Positions 52,775 through 60,875 of a stretch of DNA of 64,000 nucleotides are shown piece by piece. Origin of the DNA: Lacinutrix sp. MedPE-SW (GTDB taxonomy: Bacteria; Bacteroidota; Bacteroidia; Flavobacteriales; Flavobacteriaceae); the NCBI RefSeq assembly GCF_001874145.1, contig NZ_MPCX01000011.1:1-64000 (forward strand), read 5' to 3'. Numbering within the stretch: the first letter of the stretch is position 1; each line of letters starts with the position of its first letter. The translations under genes and the position numbers were made by a program. The notes beneath the pieces are model-generated. The model was given only the letters and a program-made list of their open reading frames with translations, had not been told where the DNA came from and searched no databases.

Positions 52775-53479
52775 ATGAAAAAATTATTGACTTTTATTAT
52801 TATTTTAAATTTTACAGCTTGTGCAGAATTACAAGATGTTGTTAACCAATTACCACAAGTAAATGGAGGATTATCTCAAGTGGATATTGGTAACGGATTA
52901 CGACAAGCGTTAGATTTAGGTATAGATAAACAAGTAACTAAACTAACACAAAAAGATGGCTTTTTTAAAAATGAATTAGTAAAAATTTTATTACCAGAAG
53001 AGTTACAAAAAGTAGATAAAGCTTTACGTGATATAGGCTTAAGTAATTTGGCAGACGAAGGTTTAAAAGTTTTAAATCGTGCAGCAGAAGATGCTGTTGG
53101 TGAAGCAACACCTATTTTTATTGATGCTGTAAAAGGTATTACTTTTAACGATGCTAAAAATATTTTACTTGGTGATAACGATGCTGTAACACAGTATTTA
53201 AGTAATAGAACAGAAAGTGCTTTATATGCTAAATTTAATCCTGTAATAAAAAACAGTTTTGCAAAAGTTGGTGCAGACCAAATTTGGGCTAATTTAATAA
53301 ACAAATATAACGCGATACCGTTTACAAATAATGTAAACCCAGATTTAACAGACTATGTTACAGGAGAAGCTTTAAAAGGTGTTTATAAAATGATTGCTGT
53401 TGAAGAGCTTGAAATTAGAGAAAAAGTTTCATCTAGAACTACAGATTTATTACGTAAAGTTTTTGCCTTGCAAGATTAA
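52775..53479 (+). CDS. DUF4197 lipoprotein
   Basis: A 234-aa envelope protein: lipobox LTFIIILNFTACAEL, then a helical domain matching DUF4197 (LSQVDIGNGLRQALDLGIDKQVTKLTQKDGFFKNELVKILLPEELQKVDKALRDIGL ... TESALYAKFNPVIKNSFAKVGADQIWANLINKYNAIPF). Function is unknown in the family. A near-consensus -7 box (TATATTTA, 52749-52756) lies upstream. A terminator is found about 125 bases after the stop. Confidence 0.88.
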   Translation: MKKLLTFIIILNFTACAELQDVVNQLPQVNGGLSQVDIGNGLRQALDLGIDKQVTKLTQKDGFFKNELVKILLPEELQKVDKALRDIGLSNLADEGLKVLNRAAEDAVGEATPIFIDAVKGITFNDAKNILLGDNDAVTQYLSNRTESALYAKFNPVIKNSFAKVGADQIWANLINKYNAIPFTNNVNPDLTDYVTGEALKGVYKMIAVEELEIREKVSSRTTDLLRKVFALQD

Positions 53480-53557
53480 TATAAGTAGCACATTTAGTAA
53501 TAGTTAGATAATATTAATGTAACATTAAAACTTAGGCTTTTATATACATTTGTATCT

Positions 53558-53645
53558 CAAGTTATTCATCTCGTATTTCTTGAGTTAGTTAGTTTATTAT
53601 AGTTTAAAAAACCAATCTTATTAATATTATAAGATTGGTTTTTTT
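53558..53645 (+). ncRNA. Candidate small RNA after the DUF4197 gene
   Basis: A -7 box TACATTTG (53545-53552) precedes a short hairpin CTCAAG-N17-CTTGAG (53556-53584) and a rho-independent terminator (53606-53645). The layout resembles the candidate at 28066-28153. It could also be only the long 3' end of the DUF4197 mRNA; no -33 TTG is evident. Confidence 0.3.
53606..53645 (+). terminator. Terminator downstream of the DUF4197 gene
   Basis: Stem AAAAAACCAATCTTA / TAAGATTGGTTTTTT around a nine-base loop, followed by more T. Confidence 0.9.
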
Positions 53646-53729
53646 ATATGTTTCTACAAAATTATCGTTTTGCAACTTGCTTATTATCAATATTTAATGT
53701 ATTTTTAATGAAAGAAATCTCCCAAAGCT

Positions 53730-53927
53730 ATGACAAGAAAAAACCTATTAAAATCACATCAACAAAAACTTAACAAGCGCTATAAGCAATTAGTTGAACA
53801 AGCGTATAATTTAAGAGAAACAGATCATGCTCTTAGTGATGACTCTGAGTTTAAAGCTATGAAATTATTGCACAAACTAAATCAAATACGGTTTTTAGCT
53901 CGAGATAACTCACAACCTATTTCTTAA
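53730..53927 (+). CDS. Lacal_2735-like small protein
   Basis: A 65-aa, basic, helical protein (SHQQKLNKRYKQLVEQAYNLRETDHALSDDSEFKAMKLLHKLNQI). The pattern of a KLxKxYxxLxEEAYxLxxTDxxxSDxxxxxA helix pair resembles the Lacal_2735/DUF6435 family of flavobacteria; function unknown. It overlaps the convergent BtuF-like gene by 18 bases. Confidence 0.65.
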   Translation: MTRKNLLKSHQQKLNKRYKQLVEQAYNLRETDHALSDDSEFKAMKLLHKLNQIRFLARDNSQPIS

Positions 53928-54701
53928 GGTTTTAAAATAATCGAATGCTTTAATTAATCTTGAACCATACCAAGAAAAGTACTCGCCATCAACAAAAATT
54001 GTTTTTGCATGGTGAGACACACGGCCAACTTCAAACGCATGCTCGTCTTTAAATGGATAAGGTTCACTAGATAACATTACAATTTCAAGATCTCCTTCTA
54101 ATCTTATCTTTTTTAATTCTATTTCAGGATAACGTTCACGGGTTTTATAGATGTTTTCAAAATTATTTAATTCTAATAAATAATTTATAAAAGTGTTATT
54201 AGCTGCAACCATCCATGGTTTTCTCCAAATAAAATAAGCAACCTTAAGTGTTGGTTTATTTTTTATAAAAGCCTTAAAATCGTTTAAATTAAAATTTATT
54301 TTATCTATTATTTTAGAGGCGTTTGTTCGCTTATTAAATAATTCTCCATATTGAGTTATTAACTCTAAACAATCTGATATATTAAAAATATCTGATACAT
54401 GTGTTGCACAAATTGTTTTACATGCATCTACTATTTCTTTTGTGTTTTCTTCTTTATTACAAAGTATAATATCTGGATTCAAAGCTTTTATAACTTCAAT
54501 TTTAATATTTTTTGTTCCGCCTACTTTTTGCTTTGTACTTTTTGCATGAAATGGATGCACACAAAATTTAGTGATACCAACAATAGAGTCTTCTAAACCT
54601 AAATCATAAAGTAATTCTGTTTGAGACGGCACTAAAGAAATTATACGTTTAGGTGTCCTTTTTAAAGTTACAGTATTTCCTATTTGATCTCTAATTTCCA
54701 C
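53910..54701 (-). CDS. BtuF-like substrate-binding protein without signal peptide
   Basis: A 263-aa protein of the helical-backbone metal-receptor class that contains BtuF (vitamin B12) and siderophore binding proteins: PKRIISLVPSQTELLYDLGLEDSIVGITKFCVHP, LNPDIILCNKEENTKEIVDAC, VAYFIWRKPWMVAANNTFINYLLEL, SWYGSRLIKAFDYF. It begins at a GTG; the in-frame pyrF stop lies 27 bases upstream, leaving no room for a signal peptide, so it should stay in the cytoplasm. No ABC permease or ATPase gene is adjacent. The ligand is not visible. Confidence 0.82.
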   Translation of the reverse strand: MEIRDQIGNTVTLKRTPKRIISLVPSQTELLYDLGLEDSIVGITKFCVHPFHAKSTKQKVGGTKNIKIEVIKALNPDIILCNKEENTKEIVDACKTICATHVSDIFNISDCLELITQYGELFNKRTNASKIIDKINFNLNDFKAFIKNKPTLKVAYFIWRKPWMVAANNTFINYLLELNNFENIYKTRERYPEIELKKIRLEGDLEIVMLSSEPYPFKDEHAFEVGRVSHHAKTIFVDGEYFSWYGSRLIKAFDYFKTLRNRL

Positions 54702-54728
54702 AAATTGTAATGGGCTTAAGTTTGTAAA

Positions 54729-55544
54729 TTATTTGTTTAAAATAATTTGCATTTGCTTTTGTAATTCTTCTGCTTTAATAGCGGCAACAGTAGCAAAATT
54801 TTCATCTTTTGAAGCATAAATAATACCTCTCGAGGAGTTTATTAACAAACCAATAGTATCTGTCATACCATACTTACAAACGTCTTGTAAATTTCCGCCT
54901 TGAGCACCAACTCCTGGAACTAATAAAAAGCTGTCTGGAATTATTTTTCTAATCTCTGAAAAATATTCTGCCTTTGTTGCGCCAACAACATACATTAGGT
55001 TTTCTGAATTTTTCCACGATTTTGAAGTTTCTAAAACTTGTTTATACAACTCTTTGCCATCTACCGTTTTTGTTTGAAAATCGAATGCGCCTTGATTAGA
55101 CGTTAAAGCTAACATAATGGTATGCTTATTTTTAAAAGCAAGAAAAGGTTCTACAGAATCTTTTCCCATATATGGAGCCACTGTAACACTATCGAAAGCT
55201 AAATCTTCGAAAAATGCTTTAGCATACATAGTACTTGTGTTTCCTATGTCTCCACGTTTTGCATCTGCTATTGTAAAAATTTCTGGAAAATTTTTATTTA
55301 GATAGTTTATAGTTTTCTCTAAAGATTTCCAGCCTTTTAATCCATAAGCTTCATAAAATGCTGTATTAGGTTTATAGGCAACACATAAATGGTGTGTAGC
55401 GTCTATTATAGCTTTATTAAACTCAAAAATTGGGTCTTCTAAATTTAATAAGTGTTGTGGTATTTTATTTAAGTCTACATCTAACCCAATACAAAGGAAT
55501 GAGTTCTTTTTATTTATTTGAGTTACAAGTTGTTTTGTAGTCAT
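54729..55544 (-). CDS. pyrF: Orotidine 5'-phosphate decarboxylase (type 2)
   Basis: Catalyses the last step of UMP synthesis, OMP to UMP plus CO2. A 271-aa TIM barrel of the long (type 2) class: [27 protein letters not shown]-like [16 protein letters not shown], the catalytic Asp-Lys-Asp set in [37 protein letters not shown], and [20 protein letters not shown] near the phosphate site. Downstream of prfA with a terminator between; the BtuF-like gene follows 27 bases after its stop. Confidence 0.95.
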   Translation of the reverse strand: MTTKQLVTQINKKNSFLCIGLDVDLNKIPQHLLNLEDPIFEFNKAIIDATHHLCVAYKPNTAFYEAYGLKGWKSLEKTINYLNKNFPEIFTIADAKRGDIGNTSTMYAKAFFEDLAFDSVTVAPYMGKDSVEPFLAFKNKHTIMLALTSNQGAFDFQTKTVDGKELYKQVLETSKSWKNSENLMYVVGATKAEYFSEIRKIIPDSFLLVPGVGAQGGNLQDVCKYGMTDTIGLLINSSRGIIYASKDENFATVAAIKAEELQKQMQIILNK

Positions 55545-55560
55545 GGTAAATTAATAATAA

Positions 55561-55584
55561 AAAAAGCCTCTAAAAAAGAGGCTT
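55561..55584 (-). terminator. Terminator between prfA and pyrF
   Basis: On the minus strand, AAGCCTCT-ttttt-AGAGGCTT followed by a T-run. It ends the prfA transcript; some read-through into pyrF is possible because the pyrF start is only about 20 bases beyond. Confidence 0.85.
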
Positions 55585-55589
55585 AAATT

Positions 55590-56666
55590 TTACATTATAT
55601 CGCTGTTTGCCTTTAATTTTTCGGTGTTTTCGGCAAGCATTAATTCGTCTATAATTTTTTGAATGTCTCCATTTACAATATTAGATAAATCGTAAAGTGT
55701 TAAACCTATTCTATGATCTGTTACACGACCTTGCGGATAGTTGTAGGTTCTAATTTTTGCACTTCGGTCTCCAGATGTTACCATGGTACCACGTAATGCA
55801 GCATCTTCCTCCATTTTTTTGGCAAGCTCTAAATCGTATAAACGAGAACGTAATACTTTAAATGCTTTTTCTTTATTTTTATGTTGCGATTTTTGATCTT
55901 GACATTGTGCAACTAATCCTGTTGGTTCGTGTGTTAAACGTACTGCAGAATAGGTTGTATTTACAGATTGTCCTCCTGGTCCTGATGAACAGAAGTAATC
56001 TATACGAACATCTTTAGGGTCTATTTCTACATCAAACTCTTCGGCTTCAGGAAATACCATTACAGTTGCTGCACTTGTATGAACACGACCTTGCGTTTCG
56101 GTTTGTGGAACACGTTGTACACGGTGAACACCTGCTTCAAATTTTAAAGTTCCATAAACATCGTCTCCAGATACTTCAAATTGAATTTCTTTAAAACCAC
56201 CATTTGTACCTTCACTATAATCTACAGTATCTACTCTCCATCCTTTGCTCTCACAGTATTTTGTATACATTCTATAAAGATCTCCTGCAAAAATACTAGC
56301 TTCATCTCCACCTGTACCAGCTCTTAATTCTACTACTGCATTTTTAGCATCTTGAGGATCTTTTGGTATTAATAATACTTTTATTTCTTCTTCAAGTTCT
56401 GGAATTGCTGTTTTAGCTTCATCGTATTGCATTTTAGCCATTTCTACCATTTCTGGATCACTACCATCTGCAATTATCTCTTCAGCCTCAGCTAAATTAT
56501 TTGTAAATTCTAAATATAACTCACGCTTATCCATTAACAAGCGTAAATCTTTATATTCTCTATTTAATTCTACATAGCGTTTTTGATCTGTTATAATATC
56601 TGGTTGAATGATTAAATCACTCACCTCATCAAAACGCTGTTTTACTATTTGTAATTTCTCTAGCAT
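55590..56666 (-). CDS. prfA: Peptide chain release factor 1
   Basis: Recognises UAA and UAG stop codons and triggers peptide release. The 358-aa protein has the GGQ motif in [46 protein letters not shown], an N-terminal helical domain, and [23 protein letters not shown]. Near the end, [23 protein letters not shown] is typical of RF1. Full family length. A -7 box TATTTTTG (minus, 56689-56696) lies upstream. Confidence 0.97.
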   Translation of the reverse strand: MLEKLQIVKQRFDEVSDLIIQPDIITDQKRYVELNREYKDLRLLMDKRELYLEFTNNLAEAEEIIADGSDPEMVEMAKMQYDEAKTAIPELEEEIKVLLIPKDPQDAKNAVVELRAGTGGDEASIFAGDLYRMYTKYCESKGWRVDTVDYSEGTNGGFKEIQFEVSGDDVYGTLKFEAGVHRVQRVPQTETQGRVHTSAATVMVFPEAEEFDVEIDPKDVRIDYFCSSGPGGQSVNTTYSAVRLTHEPTGLVAQCQDQKSQHKNKEKAFKVLRSRLYDLELAKKMEEDAALRGTMVTSGDRSAKIRTYNYPQGRVTDHRIGLTLYDLSNIVNGDIQKIIDELMLAENTEKLKANSDIM

Positions 56667-56688
56667 CTATCTCTTTAAATTGTAAAAA

Positions 56689-56696
56689 CAAAAATA
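56689..56696 (-). promoter_or_regulatory. -7 box of prfA
   Basis: Minus-strand TATTTTTG, 22 bases before the prfA start. Confidence 0.45.
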
Positions 56697-56779
56697 CGAT
56701 AATTTATCAATTAGTGGCTGATAATGTACAGATTCCGTTTTTTGAAAAATATTATATAATATTTTGCGTTGTTTAATAT

Positions 56780-57070
56780 ATGCTAAACCAATTTCGCGCT
56801 ATATTATTTTATTATAAACCACTTGCTATGTGGTCTTTTCTAGTTACCATAATACTTACTATTTATACTCCTGAAATAATAAGTGCTTTATTAACTAAGT
56901 TGTTTTTAATTATTATTTTTTGGTTGATGATTAATGATAAAAGTATGAGAAAAAAAATTGGGTTTTATAAAATGGTTGGTGTCTCTAATTTTAAACTACT
57001 TACTGTTTTGTATTTAATAGACTGTTTTATTACTTGTGGTTTTTTATTGCTTATTAAGGGCTTTATTTAA
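56780..57070 (+). CDS. Small three-helix membrane protein, unknown
   Basis: A 96-aa membrane protein with three hydrophobic segments (PLAMWSFLVTIILTIYTP, LLTKLFLIIIFWLMI, LLTVLYLIDCFITCGFLLLI) and basic loops (NDKSMRKKIGFYKMVGVSN). I do not recognise the family. Its last four bases (TTAA) are also the stop of the convergent DUF3078 gene. No operon partner on its strand. Confidence 0.6.
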   Translation: MLNQFRAILFYYKPLAMWSFLVTIILTIYTPEIISALLTKLFLIIIFWLMINDKSMRKKIGFYKMVGVSNFKLLTVLYLIDCFITCGFLLLIKGFI

Positions 57071-58020
57071 AATGCCATTATTACACCAACACCAAGCGCT
57101 TGTTTCCATTGCACTTTTGCTCCTTTTTCTTCAAACTCATCTTCAACATCTGTTTCTACAAGAGTTTTAATATCGTCATCATATTTTAAATGAGATCCTA
57201 AAGTCGCTTTTACATAATCGTTTACTTTAAAATCGAATACCAATTCCCAGTCTACATCTACATTACCAAAGCTATTAAAATAATCTGTATACAAACTTAA
57301 TTGATTTCTTAAATGAATATTGTCGAATAGTTCTGTTTCATAGTTGTTTGTAACTAACACACCCATTTCTGTTCTTACATTTTCTCCTTTTTTAATTCTA
57401 TTACCAAGTTCGTCATATATAGCAGGTTCTACTCCAAAAGAGCCTGCATCTGCTAAAGTTTGGTCTAAAACATAAGTTCCTTTATATGTTAACGGCGAAA
57501 AGTAAAATGCTAATTTTTCTATATTTTTTCCGTACTCAATTCCAACTCCTAAAAACATATAACCAGGTGCCATAAAACGTGAAATAGGATTAGCTCTATC
57601 TGGGTAATTGTAACCGTTTGAAAATTGTGTTTTAAAATTAAATTTACCTGAATAATACCAATTTGTAAGTGTATCTTTTCTATAACCAATTGTAGAACTA
57701 AGTTCTAATTCATCTTCGGTTTTTCTTAGCTTTTGGTTTTCTTGTTTATTTACTCCGTAACGCGTTCTGGCAACACTTTTCCAAATTAAATTGTCGCGTT
57801 TATAACGCAAGCTTGAATGTAAATTAAATAGTGCTGAAATAGAATTACTTCCTCCTGCACTCCAATTTACAAAGGTTACTTCGTTTATATCTAAACCTGC
57901 TTTATTCTCTTGTAGCCATTTAATTGTATCTTGAACTTTAACTACTGAATCTTGATTTACTTCTTGTGCTTTTACGTTGTTAATTGCTAATAGTGCAATA
58001 ATTAATAAACAAATTCTCAT
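57067..58020 (-). CDS. DUF3078 outer-membrane protein
   Basis: A 317-aa protein with a signal peptide (CLLIIALLAINNVKAQ) and a series of beta strands (FVNWSAGGSNSISALFNLHSSLRYKRDNLIWKSVARTRYGVNK, GVGIEYGKNIEKLAFYFSPLTYKGTYVLDQTLADAGSFGVEP). The NWxxGGxNSxS opening and LADAGSFGVEPA region are marks of DUF3078, a Bacteroidetes outer-membrane barrel family of unknown function. It begins 18 bases after the purM stop and may be co-transcribed with purM. Confidence 0.88.
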   Translation of the reverse strand: MRICLLIIALLAINNVKAQEVNQDSVVKVQDTIKWLQENKAGLDINEVTFVNWSAGGSNSISALFNLHSSLRYKRDNLIWKSVARTRYGVNKQENQKLRKTEDELELSSTIGYRKDTLTNWYYSGKFNFKTQFSNGYNYPDRANPISRFMAPGYMFLGVGIEYGKNIEKLAFYFSPLTYKGTYVLDQTLADAGSFGVEPAIYDELGNRIKKGENVRTEMGVLVTNNYETELFDNIHLRNQLSLYTDYFNSFGNVDVDWELVFDFKVNDYVKATLGSHLKYDDDIKTLVETDVEDEFEEKGAKVQWKQALGVGVIMAF

Positions 58021-58038
58021 TAATTTTATTTAGGAATA

Positions 58039-59217
58039 TTAATATTGAAACGTTCCAAAAGGACTTTCTATTGTTAGTTTTTTATTTTCTGAAGCTTCTA
58101 CTTTTCCTATTATTTGAGCATTAACATTAAAACTTTTTGAAATTGCAATAATAGATTCTGCAATTTCTGGGCTTACATATAGTTCCATTCTATGCCCACA
58201 GTTAAATACTTGATACATTTCTTTCCAATCTGTTTTAGATTGTTCTTGAATTAGTTTGAAAAGTGGCGGAATTGGGAATAAATTATCTTTTACAATATGC
58301 AAATTATCTACAAAATGAAGAATTTTGGTTTGTGCTCCTCCAGAACAATGTACCATACCATGTATGTCTTGCGAAGTATATTTAGATAAAATTTCTTTTA
58401 TAATTGGCGCGTAAGTTCTAGTTGGTGACAATACTAATTTACCAGCATCTATTGGGCTATTTTCTACTGCATCTGTTAACTTAACTTGCCCAGAATATAC
58501 TAAATCTTCTGGTACTGCTGCATCAAAACTTTCTGGATATTTTTTAGCTAAATAGTTATTGAATACATCGTGTCTAGCAGAAGTTAAGCCATTACTTCCC
58601 ATACCTCCATTATATTCTTTCTCGTACGTAGCTTGACCAAAACTTTCTAGACCAACTATAACATCTCCTGCTTTAATATTTGCATTATCGATTACGTTTT
58701 CTCGTTTTATTCTAGCTGTTACTGTTGAGTCTACAATAATTGTTCTTACTAAGTCTCCAACATCTGCTGTTTCTCCACCTGTAGAATGTATAGTAACTCC
58801 AAAGCTTTTTAAATCTTCAATTAATTCTTCAGTTCCATTTATAATTGCTGAAATTACTTCGCCCGGAATTAGATTTTTATTTCTTCCTATTGTTGAAGAT
58901 AACATAATGTTATCTGTTGCTCCAACGCAAAGTAAATCGTCTATATTCATAATTAAAGCATCTTGTGCAATGCCTTTCCAAACAGAAATATCTCCTGTTT
59001 CTTTCCAATACATATAAGCTAGTGACGATTTTGTACCTGCTCCATCTGCATGCATTATTAAACAATAATCCTCGTCATTAGTTAAATAATCTGGCACAAT
59101 TTTACAGAATGCCTTAGGAAACAACCCTTTATCTATATTTTTAATAGCATTGTGCACGTCTTCTTTTGAAGCCGATACACCACGTTGACTATATCTTTTA
59201 CTAATTTCTGAGCTCAT
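58039..59217 (-). CDS. purM: Phosphoribosylformylglycinamidine cyclo-ligase (AIR synthase)
   Basis: Forms aminoimidazole ribotide in purine synthesis, using ATP. This is the longer, divergent Bacteroidetes-type PurM (392 aa) rather than the ~345-aa enterobacterial form. Visible: SKRYSQRGVSASKEDV, CLIMHADGAGTKSSLAYMYW, IMNIDDLLCVGA, the ATP/Mg site STGGETADVGDLVRT, GLTSARHDVFN, and HGMVHCSGGAQTKILHF. Cytoplasmic. The curli operon ends upstream at its own terminator. Confidence 0.94.
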   Translation of the reverse strand: MSSEISKRYSQRGVSASKEDVHNAIKNIDKGLFPKAFCKIVPDYLTNDEDYCLIMHADGAGTKSSLAYMYWKETGDISVWKGIAQDALIMNIDDLLCVGATDNIMLSSTIGRNKNLIPGEVISAIINGTEELIEDLKSFGVTIHSTGGETADVGDLVRTIIVDSTVTARIKRENVIDNANIKAGDVIVGLESFGQATYEKEYNGGMGSNGLTSARHDVFNNYLAKKYPESFDAAVPEDLVYSGQVKLTDAVENSPIDAGKLVLSPTRTYAPIIKEILSKYTSQDIHGMVHCSGGAQTKILHFVDNLHIVKDNLFPIPPLFKLIQEQSKTDWKEMYQVFNCGHRMELYVSPEIAESIIAISKSFNVNAQIIGKVEASENKKLTIESPFGTFQY

Positions 59218-59251
59218 AATGTTGTGTTAGTATCGCAAAGATAATTGTAAA

Positions 59252-59280
59252 TAAAAAGCATACAAAATTATTGTATGCTT
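59252..59280 (-). terminator. Terminator of the curli operon
   Basis: Stem AAGCATACAA / TTGTATGCTT with loop AATTA, followed on the minus strand by a T-rich run. It lies about 25 bases after the propeller lipoprotein stop. Confidence 0.85.
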
Positions 59281-59304
59281 CTTTAAATTTATGTTATAAT
59301 TTTA

Positions 59305-60831
59305 TTAGTCCCAATCTGGCATTGAGGCAGCAGAAAATAATTCTTTTTCTTGTGTTGCTGCTCCAAATTGAAATTTTATAACTGTTGGTATAGCTCCAGT
59401 ATTATTGCCAACTCTTGTCAATATTATAGCGCCTTCGTCTGGAGAAAATTTAGGGTCTAAATCATTTTGACCTGCAACAACATCTGTTCCTAAAATATTA
59501 CTTGTTGCGGTTGAAAAATTATAAATAAACACTCTACTTTCAAATTGTCTATAATTACTATTTTCTGATCCAGATAAATCTCTAGTATATATTATTTGAT
59601 CTCCATTTGCAGTAATATCTAATCCTCCCAGTGCACCAGGTAAATTTTCTACAATTACTGTATTTTCCATACCTGTTGAAATATTGACAGTGAATATTCT
59701 AGCGTTATATCCATTAGAATTATTTGTTTTAAGAACCAATAAATCGTTATTAAATAATGTTTCTTGTACTTCTGTTATAAATGAACCATCTGTAGTTTGA
59801 AAAATTTGTGTTACTCCGCTACCATCTGAGTTTATTGAATATAATCTATCAAAGCTTGGATAATACAATTTACTACCATTTTGTGCCCAACAAAAATCTA
59901 CATGCTCCATTCTAAAACCATTTACAGGAATTGCATTTGTTATTTGAGTATCATTAGAACCATCACTATTCATTGTGAAAATTTGTGTATTGCCTCCAAC
60001 AGTTCTTAAGTAAGCTATTTTATTTAATGCAGAATTTGCTCTTGGCCTAAAACTATTAACTCCGCTATCTGTCAACTGAAGTAAATCAATATCTAATTCA
60101 TTATTTCCTCCAGATGCTAAATCTTCATTACCGGAATAAATAACATTATTTCCATTAACATTTTTAACAAAAACAAATGGATTATTAGGTGTTGTAATTG
60201 TTGAAAACTGACTTATAGCCGAAACTACATCATCATTAGTCCCATCATTTACTTTTACTTGCCAAAAATATGTAGTTGATAATTCAAGATTACTAGCTAG
60301 GTAAAACGTATCTTGAGCAGTTTCAAAAAGTTCTATTTCATTGGTTTCTCCATTTCTTAACTCTAATACATATGATAATTCATCATTTGTATCTGGATCG
60401 CTAGACTCCCATGTAAATTGTACTTCTAAAGGTATATCTGTAGCTAAATCTTCTGGAAACACTAAATTTGGCACCGTTGGCGGTTGGTTATTTGCATTAG
60501 ATGTAATCAACTCGAATGAAACCACTGCGGCAGCATCTTCAATAACCGTTACAGATTCAAATGCTGTTACATAAGAGCTTAACTCTGCTTGTACGGCATA
60601 AGTTTCTACTATAGCATTATTAATTACAAAATTACCCTCTTCATCTGTAAATACGGTGCTTGTTGCTGGATTAGTAGAGATTTTAACATTCTCTAAAGGA
60701 GTATTAGTTCCCTGTGCTACTACCTTTCCATTAATAGAGCCTGTTCGCTCTCCATCTATTTGATTTTCACTACATGTTAGTAATAGTAACATGGGAATAA
60801 AAAATATTATTATATATTTTAATGATTTCAT
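59305..60831 (-). CDS. Lipoprotein with CarboxypepD-reg, Fn3 and TolB-like propeller
   Basis: A 508-aa lipoprotein (FFIPMLLLLTCSENQIDGE). Residues about 32-110 form a carboxypeptidase-regulatory-like beta sandwich (GSINGKVVAQGTNTPLENVKISTNPA); about 115-212 a fibronectin type III domain (PPTVPNLVFPEDLATDIPLEVQFTWESSDPD ... TTYFWQVKVNDG); about 220-508 a TolB/WD40-type beta propeller with repeats such as TMNSDGSNDTQIT and SINSDGSGVTQIF. It is the last gene of the curli operon, 44 bases after csgG, so a role in fibre anchoring or interaction with the curli secretion pore is likely but inferred. Confidence 0.85.
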   Translation of the reverse strand: MKSLKYIIIFFIPMLLLLTCSENQIDGERTGSINGKVVAQGTNTPLENVKISTNPATSTVFTDEEGNFVINNAIVETYAVQAELSSYVTAFESVTVIEDAAAVVSFELITSNANNQPPTVPNLVFPEDLATDIPLEVQFTWESSDPDTNDELSYVLELRNGETNEIELFETAQDTFYLASNLELSTTYFWQVKVNDGTNDDVVSAISQFSTITTPNNPFVFVKNVNGNNVIYSGNEDLASGGNNELDIDLLQLTDSGVNSFRPRANSALNKIAYLRTVGGNTQIFTMNSDGSNDTQITNAIPVNGFRMEHVDFCWAQNGSKLYYPSFDRLYSINSDGSGVTQIFQTTDGSFITEVQETLFNNDLLVLKTNNSNGYNARIFTVNISTGMENTVIVENLPGALGGLDITANGDQIIYTRDLSGSENSNYRQFESRVFIYNFSTATSNILGTDVVAGQNDLDPKFSPDEGAIILTRVGNNTGAIPTVIKFQFGAATQEKELFSAASMPDWD

Positions 60832-60875
60832 TTTTTCTTTGTTTTAGTTAGTTCTCTTCAAGTTTGGTTTATTGA

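Noticed and set aside
52876-53304. 142-aa minus-strand ORF
   Set aside because: Antisense shadow of the DUF4197 gene, which has a clear lipobox and family match.
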